64,000 nucleotides of DNA from Nereocystis luetkeana (GCA_031213475.1 JARUPZ010000017.1:3105920-3169919); one strand, 5' to 3'. Positions 1 through 11,138 are shown, counted from the stretch's first letter. Notes: generated by a model not told the origin, from the letters alone. A program made the numbers and translations.

Positions 1-75
1 ACTTGAATATATGTGACAACAAAATGAGTAACACAAAAATCGCTGCTCGCGCACTGGTGATGCCGCCTCGCACAG

Positions 76-165
76 GTAGCAAAGCTGCAAGACCGTTTGG
101 AGAGCAAGAAGCGACGCCTGGAAGCGGCCTGCTTCGACCGAGACGCCACACGAGCCGAATACCAG
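76..165 (+). CDS. Possible internal exon, coiled-coil, unknown protein
   Basis: A 90-bp stretch lies between a possible acceptor (GCACAG before 76) and a possible donor (CAG then GTTGGG). Read in phase 0 it is open for 30 codons and begins VAKLQDRLESKKRRLEAACF, rich in Leu, Lys, Arg and Glu with heptad-like spacing, as in coiled coils. The rest of the gene would lie left of the window or in later exons that I could not identify. The donor is weak (GTTGGG) and the polypyrimidine tract is poor, so a chance open frame is possible. No family is assigned. Confidence 0.35.
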
Positions 166-227
166 GTTGGGGGGAGTAGGTGGCAGACGCGCGCTACGAT
201 AAGGGTAGCAAGTTTTCACGCATAGGA

Positions 228-535
228 CAGATAGATCACGACCTACAGTAAATAGTGATATGTCGATCATCTAGATCTCCTATCGTGAGGTTATGATATT
301 GTTGTGCAAGGGTCTGTACAATGCAAAATCCAATCCAGAGAACGCTGTGCAGGGGTCTGTACAGTACAAGATCCAGTCCAGAGACCATACACGTGCTAGT
401 AGATCATCCAGATCACACGGCCCCCATCCGCGACGACATGAGCTAGATAGGTACAGATAAAAATATCTAATATATCTGTGCCGTGAACGATCCACTACAA
501 GCAGATAATGATAGCGGAAATCAACGAACTGTCCG
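228..535. repeat. GATCTAGATC-type dispersed element, copy 1
   Basis: Diverged copy of a roughly 200-300 bp repeat seen about ten times here. Hallmarks are GATCATCTAGATC near one end, then GGTCTGTACAGT, a CCAGAGA/CCAGGAAACATGTG block, and CATGAGCTAGAT near the other end. The GGTCTGTACA block is duplicated in this copy. No coding capacity; probably a non-autonomous element. Confidence 0.6.
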
Positions 536-688
536 ATGCAGCGTATGCACGTTTTGGCCTACGTACCGTGCCGTATAGTTCAGAGCGTTGAGTTCGCACA
601 AGGGGTGCGATCGCTCCTTTTTAGACGCTCGATGTCTGTTGCTAACGGTAGGGGTGCTAATAAAGTCGAACATCACATTTTCGGAAGG

Positions 689-696
<8 letters not shown>

Positions 697-720
<24 letters not shown>
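697..720. repeat. (CT)n microsatellite
   Basis: About 12 uninterrupted CT units. The Arg-Glu and Leu-Ser open frames across it are translations of the repeat, not genes. Confidence 0.95.
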
Positions 721-722
<2 letters not shown>

Positions 723-1135
723 GACGCCGAGATATTTTCCGAAAAACGCCATTCTGTTCGGTGTTGACAAAACCCTTGCCGTTCTGGAAAAATCGAGCGC
801 ACCCCGTGCTTTTCGTCGCTCTTTTACGTTTTCTTTTTTCTGACGGTCGGTGCTCCTCAACTGTGCGAGTATATCCCCAATTACCGTAGAACCTCATTGG
901 CGTTACGGCAGTAGTGGTCGTTCTGTAGTGCCGGTTGAGTAGTGCCTGCTGTCCCCTATATATATTGCCGGTGAAATCGCTTGGCACAGATGGGATTAGC
1001 CATTGTGGCAGTGTGCGGAGTACTGCCGGTTGCCGCTATACATAGTGCCGGTATGGTTGGCCGGTGTATACGGGGGGCTGTATGCAGAGGGGACCACTAC
1101 TGTCTGTATACACAATATTGTCGTGAAGAATTGTG

Positions 1136-1232
1136 TTAACCCTTTTCAGCCCGCAGTCCTGTTTTGGGGACAAACCAGTCAAATGCCAAGTATTTTTTCC
1201 CCAACACGGGACTGCGGTCTTAAATAGGTTAA
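1136..1232. mobile_element. CTGCAGTCCCG hairpin element, copy 1
   Basis: Near-palindromic element of about 97 bp. The left arm reads TTAACCC then GCAGTCCTGTTTTGGGGACAAA (split here as two blocks), and the right arm is its approximate reverse complement ending in GGTTAA. At least four such hairpins occur in the window. It is too short to encode anything; a MITE-like element is inferred. Confidence 0.7.
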
Positions 1233-1365
1233 GAGAACATTACTTTGCTACGATATTATTTCATCGGGTTAAAATAGGCGGACAATATTTTCGAAGCCAG
1301 ATTTCGGGCGAGGTTTACGACGAGCTCCCCAAGTGAGGAGCCTCGTAAACTTTGTGTGCACCCCC

Positions 1366-1519
1366 ACCTGCCGCAGTAGACCTCGGCGTAAGGCGGCGCA
1401 GTGCGGAACACGTGCTGTAGCAGTAGTACCTCGTGCCAGGTTTGCCTATTGAGCGGCTTCTCGTTGTCGCTCACGTGCCTTGCTTGCTTGGCATAGAAGA
1501 AGAGCCCCTTGTATTCCAA
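1366..1519 (-). CDS. Possible exon of an unrecognised protein
   Basis: On the minus strand a pyrimidine-rich acceptor (TCCTTCTCATCTGAG) precedes an open frame starting LEYKGLFFYAKQARHVSDNE and continuing KPLNRQTWHEVLLLQHVFRT, followed by APPYAEVYCGRW. The composition is protein-like, unlike the low-complexity open frames nearby. Possible donors follow GAG at 1430 (GTACTA), GAG at 1382 (GTCTAC), or the GCAG about ten bases further on (GTGGGG). Neighbouring exons were not found, so the gene, its extent and its function are unknown. Confidence 0.35.
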
Positions 1520-2225
1520 CTCAGATGAGAAGGATAGACTAAAGAGATGGGGCGAACACTCTCGTCCCGCCCGTCCCGCCCGTCCCCAGTTTCCCCTTCA
1601 TAGATACGTCTCCCGAGTACTAAAAATACGGTCTCAATACCTGCAATCGGGTAATTACCGGCCTTTCCAGGCACTTGAACGCAATGCCATAACGATCGAA
1701 AATACGCGGCGAGTTTTCGCAAAGCCTTCGCTTGACGCCCATGGGCTATACCAGTAGTTTAGTCGGTAGTCAAAAACAAGCGCATGCTGCGTCGTTTCAA
1801 GTGAGGTGTGCAGCGCTGAGCTTCGATTACCTGACCTTCATATATCTTTTGTAAGCTGTGAGCGAGTTATGTACTGTGCCCATACTCCTGTTTATGCCGC
1901 CGCTTTCCCTGTCAGCACTGGATGAACAACGGACGGCGATCTGCCTTGAAGGAATCGATAGCGTGGCTGGAGCACGCGAGCCTGCAATTGTCAAGAGCTA
2001 ACACCACATCGGACAGATCATGATCTGCACTATTAATGAATCTTTCGCCAGTGTGGTCTCTCCTAAGTGACGGTTTCGTGTTGATCGGACATGCGGCGAG
2101 TTATGGTTGTGCCGCAATTTGGGTGTTCGGAGTTTTGTGTGTTTACGTTTGCGCCCGCGAGGGCTCGCTTTTGCCATCACTCTCCCTCGTTCTGAAACGA
2201 TCATTTTTTTAATCCTCACCTGCCG

Positions 2226-2425
2226 TTATGATATGATGCGCAGGGTCTGTATAGTGCAGACCCAACCCAGGAGACATGTGCTACAGTAGATCATGCAGAT
2301 TATACAGATCCCACGCGGCAACAAGACCTTTAGATCACTACAGACCAGGGGCTATATCTGCCCTAAAATATCTGCAGTAGATAATTGAGTGGGAATTATG
2401 TGTAGATGATCTGTCTCATGCGTGA
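2226..2425. repeat. GATCTAGATC-type dispersed element, copy 2
   Basis: Contains GCGCAGGGTCTGTATAGTGC, then CCCAGGAGACATGTGCTACA and ATCATGCAGATTATACAGAT, the most regular stretch of this family, followed by a decayed right part. Confidence 0.65.
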
Positions 2426-3520
2426 AAGCCCCGCGTACGTAGTATTTTGTGGCATTTTCTTTCGTCGCGTTTACCCTTTTTTTCTTCCATTTTTTTATGG
2501 GCCAATATTGAACGGAGAAAAAGACGGTTTGGGTGGTGTGTGATCCCCGATATTATTTTCCTGCTTCGAAACACACCCACACTTACTTTGGAAGACAATT
2601 TATGGTATTGCAGTTTCCAAAAAACAAATCTACGGTAAACAACCGTTGTGCGCTGGGGGGGGAAAGGGAGTGCAAGGAGATTGCATTTCGCGCGTTCTTG
2701 TTTTGAATATCGCGGTTCAAGTCACAGCCCGCTCCATTGATGGTGCACTGAAGGTTGAAGCAGACCGCTGAGTTCGTTGTTGTTTCATACCTGAGGCCTC
2801 ACGGATATCATAGATGGCGCACCAGCTTCAACCCGAGCTACCGTGCGCCATAATCATCCGTTGCATATGCTTCTAAACCCTCGCCACTAAAAACACGGTT
2901 ACCTCCCTGGTATTATTTGGTTTGCAAGTGAGGCGGGATGGTGTACCACAGCCCGTAGCACCGTCTCCATTTTTGGCGTACTGCTTTTTTTTTACTTATT
3001 TCTTTCTTCCATCCGATCATTTTTCAGCCTCTCTCTGGTTGATACCACAGGGTATATTTGTCCAGAGGAAGTTTACTGGAAAACTATATAATGTGAGAAC
3101 ATCGGGCGACCTTCGTCTGCGAGCGTCCAATCTTCATACAGTATGGGCCCGCCAACGAAAAACACCTAATTTGGGCAAGCCTGAGATTCTTATCGGGGCG
3201 CCATCTCCAAACAACCTTAAGCATAGGCTATCACATAGGATTTAGTGTAGAATTCACCACTGAGCCGTTTTTCTTAACCCAATTTTCTTAGCGTTCTCCA
3301 AAAAGTGAGCATTGTGTTCTTACTGGGCATTTTCTTTTTAGCGGGCCTATACTGTAAGTATTCAGTACGTAGTACAGTGGGGGGCAGCAGATAAACGTAT
3401 GTCGTTGACGCTGCTGTATAGTTATCTGTTGTGAGAACATCAGCATCGCCATTAAGCATGTGGGGACATCGCTCTCCACGAAACGTGTTTTGTGTCGACC
3501 CTTTTTGTGCAGCGACCAAA

Positions 3521-3617
3521 TTATCCCTGTTAGGACTGCAGTCCCGTTTTGGGGGCAAACCAGTCATATTTTAAGTAGTTTGTCCCCAAAAGGGGACTGC
3601 AGTCCTAAACGGGTTAA
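3521..3617. mobile_element. CTGCAGTCCCG hairpin element, copy 2
   Basis: The best-preserved palindrome of the family. TAGGACTGCAGTCCCGTTTT on the left mirrors the right arm ending in GGACTGCAGTCCTAAACG, separated by a spacer of about 25 bp. The ends carry TTA/TAA. Confidence 0.75.
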
Positions 3618-4284
3618 TGACGAGTCTGGCCCGGTCAGGCGACGCGTTAGACGATATAGGGGTCGCATGCTCTCATGGGGAGGGCGGGGCGACAGAAAAT
3701 GGGCTAAACTTCGTGGCTTGGAAAACCAGCCCAGCGACTACTACTCTACCGTCTGCTCGCCTCTCGCTGCAGGAACCTCGTGCCTGCCTGCGCCCGACGT
3801 ATGTGGGAATGCTGACCTGCACGTGGACTGACCTGCACGTAGTGTAGTTCTCGAAAATAACGAAGTGCCGTCTTCCCAATTATGCGATCTTCAATCCATG
3901 TATACTCTTTTTTCCCAGTCCCCGATACAGACGCGCTTCATTATCTCTACCAATATATTTCGTATCCTGTTTTGCCCGTTACTCCTCCATGTGCGGAGGC
4001 CGCTGCTTCGTATATATACATGCGCGTACAAAACTTCCCTTTTTTTTCTTCTTTTTTTTCATCGCTTTTGCTTTCCAGCCTAGCTCGTAGGAGGTCTTAC
4101 CCCCGGCGATCTTCTGGACAAGCCGTGGTCACAGGTGTCGTCCCTTCTCCCCCCCGGTACGGGCCTTTATTTCTTGTCGCGCATAGGGTTCAGCATTCCC
4201 ACTGCTCGTCGATTTTCATCGAATGTAGCTAACTCATGCTCTCGCGCTTTCCGCTAGTCAATTTCTTCTATCTACAGCTGCAGT

Positions 4285-4330
4285 ATTCTCAATTTGTAAA
4301 ACTGAGTCTCAACTGCGGTAATTGCAAACT

Positions 4331-4370
<40 letters not shown>

Positions 4371-4380
4371 AGCCTGTCCG
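4285..4380 (+). repeat. Dispersed repeat ending in (TGTC)n, copy A
   Basis: TTTGTAAAACTGAGTCTCAA then TAATTGCAAACTTGTC runs into ten or so TGTC units. The same sequence, inverted and with a shorter GACA tract, occurs at 13110-13190. A shared unique part joined to a simple-repeat end suggests a short interspersed element with a tetranucleotide tail; this is inference. Confidence 0.6.
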
Positions 4381-4544
4381 CATGGCTTATATTGTCGAAC
4401 ACTTTCCAATGTATATATAAGGTCGTTACACATTTTATTCGTACGAGGTTATTCGATCATTATGGACCTCATCTATTGAAACATACCACATCACCAGGCA
4501 AATTTAAGCATACCTGGTATAATATATCCACGACACCGTAGCAT

Positions 4545-4570
4545 CGTACCATACCGCCAGCATACCATAT
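4545..4570 (+). repeat. Left target-site duplication of the LINE
   Basis: Begins CGTACCATACCGCCAG and continues to about 4570. It recurs with one mismatch over 25 bases (G to A) starting at 8967, just beyond the LINE 3' region. A local bias toward ACCATAC motifs slightly weakens the inference. Confidence 0.65.
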
Positions 4571-4700
4571 CAACTAGCTGCCTCCCTCGGCTGCTCCCCG
4601 GCCGGGGTGGAGCTCCGGCCTGCGGCTTCCCCAACACGTGCTAGAGCTCCCAGTGGAGCGCGGCCTTGACCTTGCTTGCGCGTCTAACTAGCGTTCGAGC

Positions 4701-7100
4701 ATGGTCGAGCCGGCGGTGATGGCCAGCGATATGGCGGAAATTTTCCTCGCGGATTTTTTCCACGCGGCAGTATTGCCTGCGGTAGCCGTGTCGTATCACC
4801 GTCGCGGAAAGCGTGGAACTCGTAGCGAACGGAGAAGAAAGGCTAGGATCCGCGTGAGTAAGCACCCCATTCGACGTCATCTAGGAGATGATGGGCGTCG
4901 AGGCGCGTTGGGATTGCTGCCCCCAGCACGTCGGAACCTCGGCACGAACCGGGCCGGGCGAAAAAACACGGAACGGAAGAAACCCACCGCCTGGGAAAAG
5001 CAGAGGGTAGAGGAGAAAAAACACGCAGCACGGAAGAAGAGGAGGCAAGGTCGGAAAGGTCGCAGAGAAGCTCGAAGGTTACGCTCAGATGCTAGGGCTA
5101 GGTACAGAGCTGGGGAACTCGTCGTGGGTACGTTCAATGTTTGCACACTCGCCTTCAACGGCAAAAATGGCATCGGCCACAGCAAGGTCATCATGAAGGT
5201 ATGCCAGGAACTAGGATGCGATGTCGTAGGTCTCCAAGAGACTAGGCGAGACGGGCATAGCATGTTCACAGCAGCTGGATACACGATTTTTTGCTCTGGA
5301 GCAGACGGCAGCAAATACGAGAGGAAGGGCATCCATGGTGTAGGACTAGCTGTCAGGGAGTCTATTGTGGCAGGTGTGGGCAAGGATGGTCTCGAGGTGG
5401 AGTGCGTTAGTGCCAGACTGATGAAAGTTCGCATTCAACTTGAGGGCAAATCAAATGTTGTTTCTTTTGCTGTCGGCTATGCGCCGATACTGGATGCACC
5501 CGTTCGCGAGAAATATCACTTCTGGAGCGAACTGAACAAAGTCGTCTCGGGGGTCCCAAGTGGGGATCACCTACTTGTGCTCTTGGATGCAAATGCCCGC
5601 ACCGGCAAGCGAGAGAGCGGATGTGCCGGCAGCAAGGTGATGGGTAAATACGGGCGCGATGAATTGAACAACAACGGAGAGCGACTACTCCTCCACGCAG
5701 CTGACAACTGGACTGCGCTCCTCAACACGTTCTTTGCCACACCTACTCGCAGAGGGTCGTACACTTTCCAATCTCCAAACTCCGGGAAGGGTCAGTGTAG
5801 GCTAGACTTCATCCTTACTCGGCAAGTTGATCGACGCCTGGTCCGCAACATGACAGTACGGAAACAACCAGAGGATCGGCATGAATCTGACCACACCCTC
5901 GTGGTCTGCAATATTCGCCTCTTGGGTCGGTTCGCGCCGAATCGGAGGGTAAAAGCAGGCAGCGGAAAACGAGCTATTGATCTACAACGGTTGATGGCAG
6001 ACCCCGGTCTCCGAGCGGACCTCAATGGGGAGATAACCAAACTTACCCCCCCACCGCCTGGTACAATTGGGAGTGTCGATGATAAGGCAACTGCTCTAGT
6101 GGAGACCGTGCTGTCGACTGCTGCTAAACTAGCACCTCATACCAGTCGAAAACAAGGGCCGCTGGGCTGGTGTACGCCCGAAGAGGTAAAAGCAGAGGTG
6201 CACTCACGATCGCAGGAGAAGGAAAATGCGAGGACGCAACTACGTGCTAACCCGGAAGACAAAAATCTGCGAAAAGCTGTGAAGATTGCCACTAAACAGC
6301 TCAAACGTGCGAGGACGGACGGAGTGCAGAAGTTCTTCGAGGAATACGTCCGTCAACTCGAAAGGCGTATCCAAGAAGGCGATCAGTTTGGGTTCTACAA
6401 GCACCTCAAGGGGATGAATGTGGAAGGAAAGAGGACTTTCCATTCGCAGTACATCAGGGACGAGGAAGGTAGATTACTACGAGACATAGGTCTCATCCGG
6501 GAACGATGGGTAAGGTGGTTCCATAAGCTGCTAAACACCAAGTCATTGACCCTCGACCCAACTATCGTCGATGAGCTCAAGGTCTGGCCCTCGTGCAGTC
6601 CGCTGGACGACGTCCCGTCTAGATACGAGGTGGAAGACGCAATCAGGGCGATGGCGAACCGCAAGGCGGTTGGGCCTGATGGTCTCCCAGCTGAACTTCT
6701 GAAGGTCCTGGCCGACGAGGGAGACTCGGACACCTTGGGAAGCTTCTACGAGATTATCGTCGCTGTGTGGAGGGGAGGGGTCGTGCCGCAGCAATGGAAG
6801 GATGCAACGATTAAGGTGCTGCACAAGAAGAAAGACAGGACGGAGTGTGGTAACTATCGTGGCACTTCCCTTGTCGCGCATGCCGGCAAAGTACTCCTCA
6901 AAGTCATCGCGCGCCGACTCAGCGACTACTGCGAACGGGAAGGTATCCTGCCAGAGGAGCAGTGTGGCTTTAGACCCGAACGATCGACGGTCGACATGAT
7001 GTTCGTGGTGCGACGCTTGCAGGAATTGGCAAGGAAGAAGGACACTCCGCTGTTCATGTGCTTTGTCGACCTCACCAAAGCCTATGACTCCGTCGACTGA
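4701..7100 (+). CDS. LINE endonuclease plus N-terminal half of reverse transcriptase
   Basis: A 799-codon frame from ATG 4701 to TGA 7098-7100. Residues 1-135 are basic (RKKRRQGRKGRREARR), probably nucleic-acid binding. An exonuclease-endonuclease-phosphatase domain spans about 140-410, with GTFN (~142), LQETR (~177), LLVLLDANAR (~291) and SDH (~397), all residues expected for the nicking endonuclease. After a helical linker the reverse transcriptase begins near 640 (KAVGPDGLPAELLK, then CGFRPERSTVDMMF) and reaches FVDLTKAYDSVD. The stop replaces the Arg expected in the usual AYDSVDR-LLW context and could be a CGA to TGA transition. The same frame stays open after the stop, so this is one interrupted ORF, not two genes. 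Confidence 0.92.
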   Translation: MVEPAVMASDMAEIFLADFFHAAVLPAVAVSYHRRGKRGTRSERRRKARIRVSKHPIRRHLGDDGRRGALGLLPPARRNLGTNRAGRKNTERKKPTAWEKQRVEEKKHAARKKRRQGRKGRREARRLRSDARARYRAGELVVGTFNVCTLAFNGKNGIGHSKVIMKVCQELGCDVVGLQETRRDGHSMFTAAGYTIFCSGADGSKYERKGIHGVGLAVRESIVAGVGKDGLEVECVSARLMKVRIQLEGKSNVVSFAVGYAPILDAPVREKYHFWSELNKVVSGVPSGDHLLVLLDANARTGKRESGCAGSKVMGKYGRDELNNNGERLLLHAADNWTALLNTFFATPTRRGSYTFQSPNSGKGQCRLDFILTRQVDRRLVRNMTVRKQPEDRHESDHTLVVCNIRLLGRFAPNRRVKAGSGKRAIDLQRLMADPGLRADLNGEITKLTPPPPGTIGSVDDKATALVETVLSTAAKLAPHTSRKQGPLGWCTPEEVKAEVHSRSQEKENARTQLRANPEDKNLRKAVKIATKQLKRARTDGVQKFFEEYVRQLERRIQEGDQFGFYKHLKGMNVEGKRTFHSQYIRDEEGRLLRDIGLIRERWVRWFHKLLNTKSLTLDPTIVDELKVWPSCSPLDDVPSRYEVEDAIRAMANRKAVGPDGLPAELLKVLADEGDSDTLGSFYEIIVAVWRGGVVPQQWKDATIKVLHKKKDRTECGNYRGTSLVAHAGKVLLKVIARRLSDYCEREGILPEEQCGFRPERSTVDMMFVVRRLQELARKKDTPLFMCFVDLTKAYDSVD

Positions 7101-8479
7101 ACCCTCCTATGGGCTGTCTCGGCTCGCTTTGGCGTGCCACGTAGAATGCGCACCGTTATCCGCCAGTTCCACGACGGCATGCGAGCATGCGTGCGGCTGG
7201 ATGACGGCGAGTGCTCAGATATGTTCGACGTGAAACAGGGCCTACGGCAAGGGTGTGTGCTCGCGCCATTGTTGTTCAACATGTTTTTTACAGCGGTGCT
7301 GCGTGTGGCGGAGAAACGTTTCGCTGCTGATAAAGCCATCACGGACAGCTTGGTGCAACTCCAACAAAAGCAGGAGAAGAAGAAAAAGAAGAGGGGGAAG
7401 GCACGGGTCGGGCACGCCGACGGACAGGGGAATGATAAAGAGGCCCAGACACTATGGCTATGCTTTATGCTGACGATGCAGGCAAAGTATCGAGATCACC
7501 CAACGGCCTGGAGAGGATGATGACGGTGATCGTGTCTGCGTGTGCCGCTTTCGGCCTGACGGTCTCGGAGGCCAAGACGGAGATAATGTGTCTGCAAACG
7601 AAAGATGGGGGGAACGTGCCGTTCACCGTCACCGCCGCCGGCCAAGTGTACAAACAAACGACCGAGTTTGTGTATCTGGGCGGGGCTATCAGCGCAGATT
7701 GGACGGGCAGAAGTGTCGAGGTAACGCGTCGACTCCAGAGGGCATGGGCATGCTTCGGACGGTATAAGATGGAAATCTATGACCGCCCGGGTGTGCGCCT
7801 ACGCCTGAAGGTGCGAATGCTGAGAGCCGAGGTGATCGAAACGTTGCTTTACGGTTGCGTTACTTGGAGCCCGAGCAAGACTGATTACGGTAGGCTACGG
7901 GCGGTCCACCACAAGATGCTCCTCCGATGCATCGGCTGGCGAAAACGAAAGCGCGAAGACCACATTCTATCCTATGCTAGCGCGCTTCTCAGGACAAAAT
8001 GTGAAAGCGTTGAGACGACGGTACGCAGACGTAGGCTCTTGTTTGCGGGCTTTGTGACACGCATGGGAGAGGAGCGTCTGCCGAAGAGGGTGATGTTTGG
8101 GGAGATGGTTGGGGGTAAGGGTTACTCCGGAGGACAGAAGTGGGACTGGATGAGGTACCTTGAGGAGGACCTCAAGGAGTTCGGCATCAAGCTCGAAGGG
8201 TGGCGCGAGGCAGCACAGAAAGCCGGCAGATGGTTCCGACGGGTCGACGAAGGGGCGGAGGCCTTCATGCGGAAATGGCATACAGATGAGAAGGAGGCAT
8301 CGGCAAAACGGCATAGAATAGCTGCAACAACGACCACAGCCGTTGACGCCAACGCGAGTGCGCAGAATGGCAGGGAAGAGGGGGGGGGCGAAAGGGGGAC
8401 GAGGGGGAATGGGGGGGGGAGGGGGGGGAGGCGGTCTGCCCAACAGACTGAAGCGTGGTTATGGCCATCATCGTCATGA
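7101..8479 (+). pseudogene. LINE reverse transcriptase, C-terminal part (interrupted)
   Basis: After the TGA the same frame continues through [14 protein letters not shown] and [20 protein letters not shown] (RT palm/fingers) to about 7450. There a shift of frame leads into [20 protein letters not shown], which holds the catalytic YADD. That frame runs to the stop at 8479. It contains the RT thumb, a connection region (LLYGCVTWSPSKTDYGRLRA, HHKMLLRCIGW) and a Gly/Arg/Glu-rich low-complexity tail. A Lys-rich tract ([11 protein letters not shown]) sits just before the frameshift and may be an expansion. No RNase H domain is apparent. Confidence 0.88.
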
Positions 8480-8966
8480 TGCACTCCTTTCTTTGGGACC
8501 CGAGTAACTAGCATGGTGCCATCTGGACAACGTTGCGTGTCTGTATGCTCCAGTGCCTGCCTTTCGTCTTTTCTTTCCCCCCCGCCCGTGATTATCGCTT
8601 TTTTGTCCCTTCTTTCTTTTTTTTTCATTTTTCTTTCATTCCCGTTTGTACCTCTTTGTGTCTTTGTTAGTGTGGTCCGTTTTGCTTTTTTTTTGCGTTT
8701 TGCTATCTGCTTCTGTTTTTTGTTTTGTTTTGTTTTTTTGCTTCGCTTCGGCTTCTTTTTTAGGTTTTTGTCTGCTATTAATAGCCTCCTTTTTGCTTCC
8801 CTGGTGTCCGCAGTGGTGGAGTGCGTATGCTTGTTTTTTGTTTTTTGCCTCTGTTTTGCTTGAGGTATTTCTTCCACTCCAGAGTTATTGGAGCCTGTCC
8901 TGCGACCACGGACTGCATTGTATTGTGAGTTAATGTGAGAACAACAACCACATACTGTGTTTTTCC

Positions 8967-8991
8967 CGTACCATACCGCCAACATACCATA
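8967..8991 (+). repeat. Right target-site duplication of the LINE
   Basis: Matches 4545-4569 at 24 of 25 bases. It marks the 3' end of the element just after a CATACTGTGTTTTTCC tail. The sequence beyond it is a degenerate ACCATAC/ATACC stretch. Confidence 0.6.
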
Positions 8992-9139
8992 CAATATACC
9001 GTGTTTTCCCCATATACCACACCACTAAAATATCCCATATCCATACCGTGTTTTTTCCATATAGTATATTAAACAGTAGTACAGTCATACCAGGTACCGA
9101 TACCATATATGTATATGTATAATATGCACTCTTTTTTCA

Positions 9140-9272
9140 GGTTCTCCGCTGAATTTTCTCTGCGTTGAAAATATCAACGATTTTGAAATTGCCCGCTTGT
9201 CCAGTTTTGCTTTCATCAACCTCAGCAGCAGCAGCAGCAGTAGCAACAGCTGTAGATACAGCAGCAGTCAGT
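9140..9272 (+). CDS. Weak candidate exon, unknown
   Basis: A strong acceptor-like tract (CACTCTTTTTTCAG) precedes a frame reading SPLNFLCVENINDFEIARLS followed by a Ser run over the AGC repeat. No homologous family is assigned, and the downstream donor (TCA then GTAGTA) is poor. Kept only because the short open stretch is protein-like. Confidence 0.18.
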
Positions 9273-9275
9273 AGT
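9225..9275. repeat. Degenerate (CAG)n tract
   Basis: Interrupted CAG/TAG triplets. The region onward to about 10,900 is dominated by related trinucleotides. Confidence 0.85.
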
Positions 9276-9747
9276 AAACGTCTGTCGAGCGTCGTGTATG
9301 TTTCACCTAGCCCTTTGACGCACACCACACACCTCACACCGAGCACGTACATGACGACAAAACTGGCTCCCTCGGTCCGTCTACCTGGAGGGAATTGGTA
9401 GCAGGTATCTACTGTATACTTCGTATGTAGTAGGTATCATACTTGTTCAGTCGCACGCTCTCAGCAGCAGGTAATTGAATCGAGCAAGCGCCACAGCCGG
9501 GGCAAGAGCCACAGAGCCAGGCTCAGTCTGCCGTCCGTCTCCCTCTGCCCCCATGTCTCCGTGTGCGTCTGGCATAGTAGTTGTAGTAGTAGAGTAGTAG
9601 TAATTGATGGTAGTACTACAGCAGTAGTGTTAACAGCAGTAGTAGGAGGAGGAGTAGTAGTAGCAGCAGCGGCAGTAGTAGTAGTGGCAGTGGCAGCAGT
9701 AGAATAAATAGTAGCAGCAGTTGTAGTAGCAGCAGCAGCAGTAGTGT

Positions 9748-9791
<44 letters not shown>

Positions 9792-11138
9792 TACTGTAGT
9801 AGTAAATAATACTGCTTTCGACGGCCATTAATTTTAACGTAGAGAAAAACATTAAGACAAGTAAGTGCAGATCTTTTTTATGATGCCCTCAATCGTATGT
9901 AGACCTGTTGCTGCCTATTGATTTGATGTCAACAGTGATGTTACTGTAGAGTTCTACTGCTGTTCCCACGAGTCGGCTGTGCTGTTGCCGTGAGTATTTA
10001 TTTGAAAGGTATTAAAAAAAATCATGACAACTAGATGCAGAAAACCTTTTCATCGTGCCTCACCCGTGCGTATACCTGTACATCAATAAAATAAATACAG
10101 AAAGGCTGCTTTCTACTCTTAATAGCAGTGATGGGTTTGTTTGGTTATTTGGCCTTCCTGTATTATTGACGCTGTTTTTGACACACAGGTAGGTATATAG
10201 TTCTGAAGAAGTAGTTAGTATACGTAGTATGTAATAGTTGCAGTTGCAGTGTTAATATTAATATTAATAGTAGCCCATGGTACCGAGTGCATGCATGCTG
10301 CTTCTCTATTAATGCCTGCCCTATAGCAGTATAGTAGTACCTGTACTGTAAGTAGTAGCAATAATAGTCGTAATCGTTGTGGTGTCCGCTCTATTATTAT
10401 TGCTGTTGTTGTCGTCTGCATGACATATGTTGTTGTTCTACCTGACCAATCAATCAATAATAATAGAGAGAGGTACATACCCTCAACCGCATATAATACG
10501 TATAGTACATTTAATTTGCAAATATTCATAGTAGTCGTAGTAGTGTAGTAGTATTCAGTCATGCTGCTTCTACTTGTACTGCATCCATCCACGTAATACT
10601 ACTGGCAGTAGTAGTAGTTAATGATGTAACAAGCAGTATATATTCAAGTAGTCATGCCCCAACCCATGGTACCACGTGGTTACTTGACCTCTCTGTTTAC
10701 CATTAATTAGGTTGTCTGTATTGTATGAGCGATTGGTCATGGTCCAGCAGCACTGCTGTAGTAATCAGTATTTTAGTTAGTAGCTAGTAGTCGTGGTAGT
10801 AGTAGTAGTGCACCAGGTACCAGGTAGTATTTTGCAGAGTGCATGCTCCTTCTACCTGTACTACATTTGCGTAGTAGTTGTAGTGGTGTATTGTAACAGT
10901 ATAGTAGTCAACCCACCATGGTTGGTAACGTGGGTGTTGTCAACCATCTACGAGCAGCGTCAGCGCCCAGAAGCATGGAGATGATTATGTTGCGCCCGTG
11001 CCGCGCGACTCTTTGCATTGTTAACGCGGACACCATTTTGTACCATCCGCCAATCGAGCAGTGACGGTTGCCGTTGCCGTCATTGTCATATCGTCAGTTT
11101 CCACCCTCTCAATTCCCAAGAAGAGGGTTTAACACTAG
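9276..11138. other. Trinucleotide-rich stretch without a gene
   Basis: The main feature is (TAG/CAG)n at about 9580-9800, with scattered GTAGTAG elsewhere. Open frames are Leu or Val/Ser runs produced by the repeats. No splice-compatible coding stretch was recognised. Confidence 0.6.
9580..9800. repeat. (TAG/CAG)n microsatellite array
   Basis: About 220 bp of mostly TAG with CAG interruptions, ending in a pure (TAG)n run of some 15 units. Confidence 0.92.

Larger units (their letters stand above)
1520..4544. other. Stretch without a supported gene
   Basis: Holds a GATCTAGATC-type repeat (2226-2425), a second CTGCAGTCCCG hairpin (3521-3617), pyrimidine-rich stretches and a (TGTC)n tract near 4328. 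The plus-strand open frames of 70-120 codons here have simple, pyrimidine-driven composition and no recognisable motif. Confidence 0.5.
4571..8966 (+). mobile_element. Non-LTR retrotransposon (LINE), about 4.4 kb, APE-type
   Basis: One LINE copy delimited by imperfect 25-bp target-site duplications. It has a 130-bp GC-rich leader, an endonuclease/reverse-transcriptase coding region (4701-8479) and a pyrimidine-rich 3' region with many T-runs (8500-8860). There are no long terminal repeats. Endonuclease then RT order and the YADD box place it among apurinic-endonuclease LINEs; the clade cannot be settled by eye. It is full length or nearly so. One in-frame stop and one frameshift, both in the RT, make it non-autonomous as it stands. 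The near-identical TSDs suggest a fairly recent insertion. Confidence 0.88.

Noticed and set aside
8122-8994. 290-codon minus-strand frame with Lys-rich repeats
   Set aside because: It is antisense to the LINE 3' end and its composition (KKK, NKQK) is the reverse complement of the pyrimidine-rich 3' region.
9616-9852. Leu-rich 78-codon minus frame resembling a membrane protein
   Set aside because: It is the translation of the TAG/CAG microsatellite; no start context, splice signals or variation typical of a gene.
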